The translations under genes and the position numbers were made by a program. Positions 1 to 7,917 of a stretch of 64,000 bases of DNA are shown here, one piece after another. Every line of letters starts with the position of its first letter. Position 1 is the first letter of the stretch. The notes under the pieces were generated by a model that had not been told where the DNA came from, did no database searches, and worked only from the letters and a program-made list of their open reading frames with translations. Source of the DNA: Pseudomonas entomophila (GTDB lineage Bacteria; Pseudomonadota; Gammaproteobacteria; Pseudomonadales; Pseudomonadaceae). Location: assembly GCF_029478665.1 (NCBI RefSeq), contig NZ_JARPQB010000004.1, positions 178,504-242,503 on the forward strand. Reading direction: 5' to 3'.

Positions 1-489
1 CCGGAACTGCTGATCACCAGCTCGTGCTCGAAGAATTTCGGCCTGTACCGCGACCGCACCGGCGCCCTGCTGGTATGCAGCCACGACGCGGAAAAGCTGC
101 TGGATGTGCGCAGCCAACTGGCATTCCTTGCGCGCAACCTGTGGTCGACGCCGCCAGATCATGGCGCAGCGGTGGTCGCCGAGATTCTCGGCGACCCGGC
201 GCTCAAAGCACTGTGGGTCGAAGAAGTTAACGCCATGCGTCAGCGCATCGCCGAGCTTCGCGAAGGGCTGGTGCAGGCACTGGCCCCCCATGGCCTGGCC
301 GAGCGCTTCGCACACATCGCCGCGCAACGCGGGATGTTCTCCTACACCGGGCTCAACCCCGAGCAAGTGCGCCTGTTGCGCGAGAAACACAGCGTGTACA
401 TGGTTGGCACGGGCCGGGCGAACATCGCCGGGGCCGACGCGCAACGCCTGGAGCAGTTGGCAGCGGCCATCGCCGACGTCTGCCGCTGA
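1..489 (+). CDS. tyrB: Aromatic amino acid aminotransferase, C-terminal part (5' end outside window)
   Basis: The window opens inside this frame and the gene stops at TGA 487-489, leaving the last 162 residues. The piece begins with the PLP-binding segment SSCSKNFGLYRDRTG, whose lysine (residue 11 of the fragment) would form the Schiff base in class I aminotransferases. Further on, the pattern RGMFSYTGLNPEQV and the closing GTGRANIAGA match the substrate-arginine region of aspartate/aromatic aminotransferases. Such enzymes move amino groups between aromatic or acidic amino acids and 2-oxoglutarate in the cytosol. Substrate preference (tyrosine/phenylalanine versus aspartate) cannot be settled from the fragment, so tyrB is the likely but not the certain name. 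A REP pair follows directly. Confidence 0.85.
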   Translation, partial: PELLITSSCSKNFGLYRDRTGALLVCSHDAEKLLDVRSQLAFLARNLWSTPPDHGAAVVAEILGDPALKALWVEEVNAMRQRIAELREGLVQALAPHGLAERFAHIAAQRGMFSYTGLNPEQVRLLREKHSVYMVGTGRANIAGADAQRLEQLAAAIADVCR

Positions 490-500
490 TACCGCGGTAC

Positions 501-586
501 CTGTAGGAGCGGCTTCAGCCGCGAAGCGAGCAACGCGGGCCAGCCCCGGCGTTGCCGGGGTTCGCGGCTAAAGCCGCTCCTACAGG
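501..586. repeat. REP palindrome pair, GCGGCTTCAGCCGC family
   Basis: Two inverted copies of the Pseudomonas REP head and palindrome (TGTAGGAGCGGCTTCAGCCGC and its reverse complement, the latter with a CTA/AAG variant) face each other across about 40 bases. It lies just after the aminotransferase stop and may end or stabilise its transcript. Confidence 0.9.
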
Positions 587-759
587 GGTTTGCGCTGACC
601 ACATCAACGCTGGCGGTGCGCTGATCGCCCACAAAAACCGACCAACGCCCGGCAAAAATCCCAAACTGTCATCCAGACTGCTGTATCCTGCCCCAGCTTT
701 TCGAAGCCACACACGCGCACTGGCGCCGCCTTTCACTCACACTTGCGAGGAACGACGAG

Positions 760-888
760 ATGCATGAAATCCCGAATCTTCCCTTCCCAAGCCTGAACCC
801 CGAAGAGCAATCCGTTGCCGCCCACGCTGAGCCGACACCTGCCGTCGACCAGGACGGTGACGATCAATCCAGCGCCGACCAGGAATAA
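760..888 (+). CDS. Small acidic hypothetical protein, 42 aa
   Basis: ATG at 760 follows a purine-rich GAGGAACGACGAG stretch that can serve as ribosome binding site, and the frame closes with TAA at 886-888. The product (MHEIPNLPFPSLNPEEQ... ending in DGDDQSSADQE) is 42 residues, rich in Pro, Glu, Asp and Gln, with no membrane segment or signal peptide. I do not recognise a family. It stands alone between the aminotransferase and the large toxin-like gene; a stem-loop begins 20 bases downstream. The good SD and the strongly acidic, non-random composition argue that it is real, but no function is proposed. Confidence 0.55.
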   Translation: MHEIPNLPFPSLNPEEQSVAAHAEPTPAVDQDGDDQSSADQE

Positions 889-907
889 TCGCGCACCCCA
901 CCCGACT

Positions 908-957
908 GTGTGAAAACGGCTGACCTGCGGGACATCCCCGTCATGGCGTTTTCACAC
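908..957 (+). terminator. Long stem-loop upstream of the toxin-like gene
   Basis: GTGTGAAAACG (908-918) is perfectly complementary to CGTTTTCACAC (947-957), and the 28 bases between them can pair further (TGAC/GTCA and CGGG/CCCG around an ACAT loop). The stem carries its own A and T runs, so it could terminate transcription of the small gene at 760, or act as a leader structure 90 bases before the next start codon. No clean trailing U-tract follows, which keeps confidence moderate. Confidence 0.5.
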
Positions 958-1046
958 CGTCAAGAGCCCTCTTGGTGCAATACACCCGTACCGCCCGGCC
1001 TCATTTTGAATCAACAGACTGATACCTCCCATAAACAGGAGGCAAC

Positions 1047-4000
1047 ATGTCTTTTGATTCCCCTCTCACGCCTGCTACCACTCTACACAACGGGCAATCC
1101 ACCGATCAGCGCCTTGCCCGCCCCACACTATCCCAAAACCAGATAGCAACCATTGGCAGCACGTCAGCAGTTGGCCACAACGCCATCAGTGCGCAATTCA
1201 CCCCATCACAACTGCTGGAAAGAATCCGGGCACATGTGACGACCAGGCCCTCGACGAATGAAGACCTGAACAACAACATCCTGTCACCAGCCCGCGCGCT
1301 TGTCGCTGACGATCTGGATATCCCCCTGAGCGCCCCCCTCGACGCGTACGACCCTATCCGGGCAGTTCACCTCACCCTCAACTACCTGCTGAACGGCAAC
1401 ACGCGATTCCCTGAAGACCCTCGCTTCATCTTTGTGAACCTGATGGACCTGTACGGCGACACGAAGACCTACGCATTGGTTGCCGCGGCCCTGGACGTCG
1501 AGCCGGACACCCTGACACCCCGCCAGATCCACGATTTTTTTGCTCGTATCGCCTGGGTCAATGAAGCCTCGATCAACACGCCGACCGCAAGAAATCAGCT
1601 CGATGAATTGCTGTTTGGCGAAAAGCCATTGAGTGCCGAAGCCGCTCGACTTGGAAAGGATGAGTTTTCCGAACTGGGCGAACTGCTGACCGGGGTGCCT
1701 GACACCTTGCAGATATGGATGTTGCAGTTCAAACGCGGCGAACGCCGAGACACCGCCAGCGATTGGCTTGCGCATTGCCCGGCTGAAAACCTGCTTAAAG
1801 AGTTGACGGCATACGAATTGAATCCAGCCCAATCGGCCCTGATGGCCTTGAGCATTACCCTGGAGAAACTGCTGCCCACCTCGGGAGAGTATGAGGACAA
1901 CGCGCTGATACTTTCGCGAAACCTGCATCTGACCCAGCCATTGATGAACCTTCGTATCAGGGTACTTCCTGCTGCTGCGCAGGTCCCGACCTGGGTGGAT
2001 GAAGATCGTTCTCACAATGACAGCCCACCTGTGGAATGGAGCCAGGCCCAGACTCAGGACCTGGGAGCCCGCCTGCTACGGAAAGTGGTACTGCATGCGC
2101 TGGACGCAAGCACTGAAGCCTGGGTGCCGCTGACCATCGAGAATACTCAGCGCGCCCAGGGCATGCAGGCCCTTTCCTTTGCGAACAAACTGAAGCAGGT
2201 GCACCCGGCATTAAGCACGACAGGGTGCCTGCGCCTAGCCTCGTTGCTACTGCCACCAACGCCTGCAGCGGCAGCCCCTTCCCCCCTCGACCCCTTGCCT
2301 GACAGCCGATCCCTGGTTGAAACACTCCCCGCCTTCAGCGACTGGTGCACGTACTCTCTCATTGATGACCTGTTCACGAACGCGGGCTGCGAACTGCTCT
2401 GCGAGCTCAGGCAGGGCAAACGCCACTTGCTGATACCCGCCTCGCAGACCTGGCAATTAATGATGCGTTCATCACAGTTCGCAGAGGTTTTCCGCCCTTT
2501 GCTTGCCCTGGCAGGCTGGTATGGCGCCTCCCCTGGCGAATCCGCGTCTCCCCGTGCAACACAAGCACTGGCAAGCAGGGCAATCGTCGATCACTTCCTC
2601 GGACCTCGCACACCAACAGATCGATCAGTGACCCAGGATTTCCACGATCACTGGGTCACCGAGCACAGCCATCTGGAACTGCGTGCGAAAGTAAGCGACA
2701 ACATTCGTGCTCGTAATCCCAATGTATCCCCGGCAGCGCTGAGCCTGCTCGAATATTTGCTGCTCAGGGAGCTCGCACCTGAACTGCTGATCACCGACAC
2801 ACCCGACTGGCTCTACTATGGCCGCTCCCTGCAAAGCCTCGCCCTTATGCACGGCGCCAGATTGCTTGAAGCCATCTTGCCTGGCGCCTGCAGCAGGGCA
2901 ACCTATGACAAAGTCATCACCCTGGCGAGTGATTTGAGCAGCGTCGACGAGCAACAGTTACAGCGTCAATGGAGCAGCACCCTGATCTTGCCAGCCTTGC
3001 GCTATGCCAAAGCCCATGGCGCCTTACCCGACTTCACGGGCAACGACATCAGGCAAGCCACCCTGCAGCAGATGAACAGTGCCGTGCAATTTGTCACTAG
3101 CGAGCAGCAGGCATTTGCGCAAGATGCACAACAAATCGCCCTGACGCCTCCGGACCGAAAGACCTTGGCGGAGCAGCAATTGGCCGAAACGGGCGTCGAC
3201 AAGCAATACTGGGACAAGTCCATTGACGACCCATGGACCTGGAGCCACCTGAGCGGCCTTGGCCTTGCCAAATCGAGCAGCTACAACTGGCATCACACCA
3301 TCGCCACACCTGGGTTCACGAGTGACGTTGGCGCGCCAAGCCAGAAACCTGTCATCGAAAATCTCACGCAACTGATCATGACAGGGGATATTTATCGCGA
3401 TGGCAAAAGCACCGTGCCACAGCTGTATGACCAGGCCTTCGAAACGTTCAAGAGCGTGTGGCAGGCCGCCCACGCTCGGCTGATCAAGCGCTTGTTCCTG
3501 GAACTGCCGCAAGCCTTGCGCAATAAGCTCTACACCTCTACCTGCGAAGTGAGCCTGATAACGTTTGAAGGACCGCCGAATAGCAAGGAACAGGCAGGAA
3601 CTCAGGGCCTATTCATTCGTTGCCAGCCTGGCGACCACCGCGACGACTTCGACACTCACGAAGCCAGCACCGAGTATTTCTTTGAGCTCACTCCCGGCGC
3701 TGGTGCACTTCGCCCTTGCAGCCAACAGTTCAATTACAAGGTTGTGCTGAACACCGGTTTTAGCGGCAATATTGTCGAGACAGTGGCCAAGCGCTGGGAG
3801 AACAACGACCGCAAGCTCCAGGCCCGCGTGACCCCGTTGCAACCATTGGACAGTGACGCCTACCTCAATGGCACTCCTTCGCGCTTAGCCGATAAGCTCC
3901 AGACTCCACGCAAGGGCAAACTGATTGCAGCAACGGAACGCGTATACGCCCAGCAGGACAGCGAGGCCGATTTCTTCCAAAAATTGGCCACCACCGCGAC

Positions 4001-6488
4001 AACGCACCTCTACGCTTCCACACTAGCCCAATTCAAGGCCGATCACACCCACACCACCCCCTGGGAAGAACTAGTTGACCTGGAAAAACAATTTGCAGAC
4101 TTCCTTGGCCGTACGCTCCTGCCGTTCTATGGCTGCATTGCCGACCTGGTCAAGGGCGATCACTCCGCTGGCGTGATCATTGGCTGTGTGCTGGATGCCG
4201 TTGGCGTCCTGATACCCGCAGGCAAGTTCATCGCGTCGAGCCTGACGCTGATTCGCGATGCCGCCAACCTTACCCTACGGGCGGCATGCGAAGTCATGAG
4301 CAGCGCCGTCGGCGAACTGTTCAGCCACTTGGCACAACAAAGCCCGATTCTCATCTACCGCGACATGGGCCGCGGTATCCGCTGGCTCTCCGTGAAATCC
4401 TGGGAAAAACTGGCACAACCTGCGCTGCGCTGGCTGCATGACCTGCGCGGCGCCCCACAGCTGCTGCACATGACCGAGGAAGGCACCTACGCCATTACCC
4501 GGGAAGCGTTGAGCGCGTCGGGGCATGCTTTCGAGCAGGGCGAACTGGCACGGGTGGGCAACAGCGAAAACACATTGGTGCGCAATCTGGGCAGCGCCGA
4601 TGAATCCAGCTTCAAACTGCTCGACCCGCACGACAACCTGCCCTACGGGCCGCGACTCATCACCGAAGGAACACCGCAGGAACCCAAGCTCACGCCACTG
4701 AAAAGCCTGGGATCAATCAGCCCTGGCCACTACCCTTCCCGAATCGCCGGCATCGTGGGCGAGGACGAGAAGCTGGGTCTGGCCATCGACGACGCCTGTA
4801 GCTTGCGGGTCCGTGCCAAGGGTGAAGGGCACTACGACATCCATGTCGATGAGCAGCACTATCATCTCGACGCCAGGGCTCACGACCTCTCCCTGACTGA
4901 GCTGTCAAACACCCCTACCAGCACGTTGGACGAGATCACCCCCGAGGAGATGCTCTGCCGTCTGAAGCGTGACCTGGAGGAGTCCAGTTGCACCCCCTTC
5001 ACCAAGCTGATCAGCCTGCCGGCCGAACGCCTTCGCGCAAGCCAGCCCAACCCACTCACTCGTGGGCAGGAAATCAGCCAGGCGTTCGAAGCCAGGGAGT
5101 TTCACCTGGAGCGGCGCAGCACCGTTGCCTACCAACAAACCCCTGCCCGATCATTCGACCTGCTGGTGCACGAAGGTAAATTCTGCAAATGGGACCATGC
5201 CCCGATTAAAGGGACGCGCCCTGTCAAGTTCACCACGAACAAGCAACTACTGGCGCTAAGCGCGGATGAACGCACACTGCTGGGGCTACCCGAGACGCCC
5301 ACCTACCAACCACAGGTCATCGGGCGCATGTCCAGCGATCGACACTTCGGGTTGCTGCCTGACACCAGCGGCGCGCAAGCCAAGACCATCACCCCCCATG
5401 TACCGGTCGTTGCACTGGAGCAGGTCTGCGAGCAGGTGGTGGACAAGCGCATGCTGCGTGGGATCAAGATGGAATGGAACGCGCAACCGCAGATCTATGT
5501 AGAGGTAGACAATGGGAAGTTCTACAAGACCCGGCAAGGCCCGGGCGAGCTGACCTTTACCCCGGTAACCGATGCCGCCGAGATCGGCGAGTACCTGCGT
5601 CTTTCCAATCAATACCGCTTCGTGGCCGAACGACCCTATGCCGCCATCGACCGAGACAATATCGCCCAGCTGCTCTACGCCACGCTCGTGGAAAAACGCG
5701 AACCAGGACTGCAGGCCTGGCTTGCGAGCGCCCCCGCCAACAAGGACTACGCAACCTATGCACAATGGTGTGTCGACAACAATGAACGCAATGAAATGCT
5801 GCATTATGCCGAGAACATCCTCTCGGGGGAGCGTCCGCAGACCGGCCTGGTAGAGGAAACCAGAAGCCTGATTTCCGACTGGAAAGTGATTGGCCAGCGC
5901 AACCTCGCCGACAAGCGCTCCACTGTCCAGGTCCTGACCGAACTGCTCCCGATCCAAGGCAAGGACGCCAGCTGGGTGCCGCTGAGCACCGTCAACATCG
6001 ACCAGCAGGATGTCGCCAGGATGATCTCGGCGCAGATGAACAACAGCAACCTGGCGTTTGCCTCGGTGCTCACCAAGGATGGAAGAAAATTCGTCTACTA
6101 CGCATTGGCAGGTGGAGAGCGGGCAAAGAATCTACACCTCAAACCCTATCGGCCGGGACAACCCACCCAGCGGATCGGCGACACCACCTATGTCGATGCC
6201 AGGTCCTTGATGAGTGGCCGGGCCCCCGACCCGGGCATCACCAGCCTACCGGTCATCAGGCATGCGGGCAGGGTGTCGATCCGCCCCTTCGATCGCTACC
6301 TGGACTCCGAACGGCTGATCGCGACCATTCTCAAGGAGCAGCACCCGCGTAACAGCATTTACTCCATTCACATGTTTACCCGAATGGACACCTGCCGATC
6401 CTGCGGGGGCGTGGTGCTGCCTCAACTGACCCTCAACTACACCGATGCCGACTTCTGGGTAACCTACCTGGAAGAATACCGCCACTGA
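1047..6488 (+). CDS. Very large dermonecrotic-toxin-like protein (DUF6543 type) with C-terminal deaminase-like tip
   Basis: An 1,813-residue protein starting at ATG 1047, six bases after a perfect AGGAGG (1037-1042). No signal peptide is visible. The body resembles the large DUF6543 'dermonecrotic toxin' proteins common in Pseudomonas: mostly helical, with a hydrophobic hairpin near residues 1025-1105 (FYGCIADLVKG, then GVIIGCVLDAVGVLIPAGKF) that looks like a membrane-insertion or translocation segment. The last 65 residues carry the pattern LDSERLIATIL (D1753, E1755), then HMFTRMDTCRSCGGVV (C1783, C1786) and a Tyr/Val-rich beta strand. This fits the zinc and catalytic signature ([HCD]xE...CxxC) of nucleic-acid deaminase toxins, and recalls the XOO_2897-like subgroup. 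Inference: a secreted or injected polymorphic toxin acting on nucleobases. No immunity gene is seen in the 122 bases before the next gene. The toxin-family call is fairly firm, the deaminase call moderate. Confidence 0.75.
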   Translation: MSFDSPLTPATTLHNGQSTDQRLARPTLSQNQIATIGSTSAVGHNAISAQFTPSQLLERIRAHVTTRPSTNEDLNNNILSPARALVADDLDIPLSAPLDAYDPIRAVHLTLNYLLNGNTRFPEDPRFIFVNLMDLYGDTKTYALVAAALDVEPDTLTPRQIHDFFARIAWVNEASINTPTARNQLDELLFGEKPLSAEAARLGKDEFSELGELLTGVPDTLQIWMLQFKRGERRDTASDWLAHCPAENLLKELTAYELNPAQSALMALSITLEKLLPTSGEYEDNALILSRNLHLTQPLMNLRIRVLPAAAQVPTWVDEDRSHNDSPPVEWSQAQTQDLGARLLRKVVLHALDASTEAWVPLTIENTQRAQGMQALSFANKLKQVHPALSTTGCLRLASLLLPPTPAAAAPSPLDPLPDSRSLVETLPAFSDWCTYSLIDDLFTNAGCELLCELRQGKRHLLIPASQTWQLMMRSSQFAEVFRPLLALAGWYGASPGESASPRATQALASRAIVDHFLGPRTPTDRSVTQDFHDHWVTEHSHLELRAKVSDNIRARNPNVSPAALSLLEYLLLRELAPELLITDTPDWLYYGRSLQSLALMHGARLLEAILPGACSRATYDKVITLASDLSSVDEQQLQRQWSSTLILPALRYAKAHGALPDFTGNDIRQATLQQMNSAVQFVTSEQQAFAQDAQQIALTPPDRKTLAEQQLAETGVDKQYWDKSIDDPWTWSHLSGLGLAKSSSYNWHHTIATPGFTSDVGAPSQKPVIENLTQLIMTGDIYRDGKSTVPQLYDQAFETFKSVWQAAHARLIKRLFLELPQALRNKLYTSTCEVSLITFEGPPNSKEQAGTQGLFIRCQPGDHRDDFDTHEASTEYFFELTPGAGALRPCSQQFNYKVVLNTGFSGNIVETVAKRWENNDRKLQARVTPLQPLDSDAYLNGTPSRLADKLQTPRKGKLIAATERVYAQQDSEADFFQKLATTATTHLYASTLAQFKADHTHTTPWEELVDLEKQFADFLGRTLLPFYGCIADLVKGDHSAGVIIGCVLDAVGVLIPAGKFIASSLTLIRDAANLTLRAACEVMSSAVGELFSHLAQQSPILIYRDMGRGIRWLSVKSWEKLAQPALRWLHDLRGAPQLLHMTEEGTYAITREALSASGHAFEQGELARVGNSENTLVRNLGSADESSFKLLDPHDNLPYGPRLITEGTPQEPKLTPLKSLGSISPGHYPSRIAGIVGEDEKLGLAIDDACSLRVRAKGEGHYDIHVDEQHYHLDARAHDLSLTELSNTPTSTLDEITPEEMLCRLKRDLEESSCTPFTKLISLPAERLRASQPNPLTRGQEISQAFEAREFHLERRSTVAYQQTPARSFDLLVHEGKFCKWDHAPIKGTRPVKFTTNKQLLALSADERTLLGLPETPTYQPQVIGRMSSDRHFGLLPDTSGAQAKTITPHVPVVALEQVCEQVVDKRMLRGIKMEWNAQPQIYVEVDNGKFYKTRQGPGELTFTPVTDAAEIGEYLRLSNQYRFVAERPYAAIDRDNIAQLLYATLVEKREPGLQAWLASAPANKDYATYAQWCVDNNERNEMLHYAENILSGERPQTGLVEETRSLISDWKVIGQRNLADKRSTVQVLTELLPIQGKDASWVPLSTVNIDQQDVARMISAQMNNSNLAFASVLTKDGRKFVYYALAGGERAKNLHLKPYRPGQPTQRIGDTTYVDARSLMSGRAPDPGITSLPVIRHAGRVSIRPFDRYLDSERLIATILKEQHPRNSIYSIHMFTRMDTCRSCGGVVLPQLTLNYTDADFWVTYLEEYRH

Positions 6489-6610
6489 TCCCCCTGACGG
6501 TCAGGTGACGACATCTGCCCAACGCGCCATCCCGGTTCACGCTTCACCCACAGCCTGGATCGAGATGGCTATGATGGCGCAACGCTCGCTTCACCCAGAC
6601 CGGACCCCGC

Positions 6611-7801
6611 ATGCCCGAACACACCCAATCGTCACTTGCGATCACCCTCCAGGTGGTCTCGATCGTCCTTTTCACCTTCATTGGCTACTTGAATATCGGC
6701 ATCCCGCTGGCGGTGCTGCCCGGCTATGTGCACAACAACTTGGGCTTCAGTGCCGTAATCGCCGGCCTGGTGATCAGCGTGCAGTACCTGGCCACCCTGC
6801 TCAGCCGCCCCACCGCCAGCCGCATCATCGACAACCTCGGCAGCAAGAAGGCGGTCATGTACGGCCTGTTCGGTTGCGGCCTGAGCGGCGTGTTCATGCT
6901 GGCCTGCAGCTTCCTCACCCACCTGCCCTGGCTGAGCTTGAGCTGCCTGTTCATTGGCCGCCTGGTGCTGGGCAGCGCCGAGAGCCTGGTGGGGTCGGGC
7001 TCGATCGGCTGGGGGATCGGCCGGGTCGGCTCGCAGAACACTGCCAAGGTGATTTCCTGGAACGGCATCGCCAGCTATGGCGCGCTGGCCATCGGCGCAC
7101 CGCTGGGCGTGCTGATGGTCAAGCACCTTGGGCTGTGGAGCATGGGCGCGAGCATCATCCTGCTGGGCATGGTCGGCCTGCTGCTGGCCTGGCCCAAACG
7201 TGCCGCACCGGTGGTCACCGGCGTGCGCCTGCCGTTCCTGCGAGTGCTGGGCAAGGTGTTCCCCCATGGCTCGGGGCTGGCCCTGGGCTCGATCGGCTTC
7301 GGCACCATCGCCACCTTCATCACGCTGTACTACGCCAGCCGCGACTGGCCCAACGCCGCGCTCACCCTGAGCCTGTTCGGCGCCAGCTTCATCTTTGCGC
7401 GCCTGCTGTTCGGTAATTTGATCAACCGCATCGGTGGCTTCCGCGTAGCGATTGCCTGCCTGTCCGTCGAGACACTGGGATTGCTGATGCTGTGGCTCGC
7501 ACCCAGCGCCGAAATGGCCCTGGCCGGCGCGGCATTGAGCGGGTTCGGTTTCTCGCTGGTGTTCCCGGCACTGGGCGTGGAAGCCGTCAACCAGGTATCA
7601 GCAGCCAACCGCGGCGCGGCGGTCGGGGCCTATTCGCTGTTCATCGACCTGTCGCTGGGGATCACCGGGCCGCTGGTGGGCGCGGTGGCGGCAGGGTTCG
7701 GGTTCGCCTCGATGTTTTTGTTCGCGGCAGCAGCAGCGGGATGCGGGTTGGTGCTGAGCTGTTATCTGTACCGACGAGCTCGGCTGCAACGGGGACGCTA
7801 G
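6611..7801 (+). CDS. MFS transporter, YhhS/YfcJ-like
   Basis: A 396-residue inner-membrane protein with about 12 hydrophobic helices. The first helix pair and the loop [21 protein letters not shown] match the MFS A-motif position of sugar-efflux-like/YhhS proteins, whose E. coli members export small organic compounds. Substrate cannot be read from sequence. The start ATG 6611 has only a weak upstream purine run (GACCGGACCCC). It is on the same strand as the toxin-like gene 122 bases upstream, but there is no sign that it is functionally linked. It is convergent with the dehydrogenase gene, separated by a long REP hairpin. Confidence 0.8.
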   Translation: MPEHTQSSLAITLQVVSIVLFTFIGYLNIGIPLAVLPGYVHNNLGFSAVIAGLVISVQYLATLLSRPTASRIIDNLGSKKAVMYGLFGCGLSGVFMLACSFLTHLPWLSLSCLFIGRLVLGSAESLVGSGSIGWGIGRVGSQNTAKVISWNGIASYGALAIGAPLGVLMVKHLGLWSMGASIILLGMVGLLLAWPKRAAPVVTGVRLPFLRVLGKVFPHGSGLALGSIGFGTIATFITLYYASRDWPNAALTLSLFGASFIFARLLFGNLINRIGGFRVAIACLSVETLGLLMLWLAPSAEMALAGAALSGFGFSLVFPALGVEAVNQVSAANRGAAVGAYSLFIDLSLGITGPLVGAVAAGFGFASMFLFAAAAAGCGLVLSCYLYRRARLQRGR

Positions 7802-7822
7802 AAGCCAGGGGCGCTTGGCGCC

Positions 7823-7895
7823 CCTTTCGCGGCACAAGGCCGCTCCTACAGGAGATTGCGTTCCTCTGTAGGAGCGGCCTTGTGCCGCGAAAGGG
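7823..7895. repeat. REP palindrome pair, GCGGCCTTGTGCCGC family
   Basis: CCTTTCGCGGCACAAGGCCG...TCCTACAG (7823-7852) is repeated in inverse orientation at 7866-7895 with a short spacer, giving a nearly perfect 29-bp stem. It sits between two convergent genes and is well placed to stop transcription from both. Confidence 0.9.
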
Positions 7896-7917
7896 CTGCA
7901 AAGCAGCCCCCCTGAGG

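Noticed and set aside
501..586. CRISPR-like repeats
   Set aside because: The repeats are REP palindromes scattered in intergenic regions, without regular spacers or cas genes.
910..1146. 78-codon frame overlapping the toxin start
   Set aside because: It covers the stem-loop and the toxin's SD and has no ribosome site of its own.
6489..6610. Immunity gene directly after the toxin-like gene
   Set aside because: No frame longer than a few codons with a ribosome site exists; the next gene is an MFS transporter.
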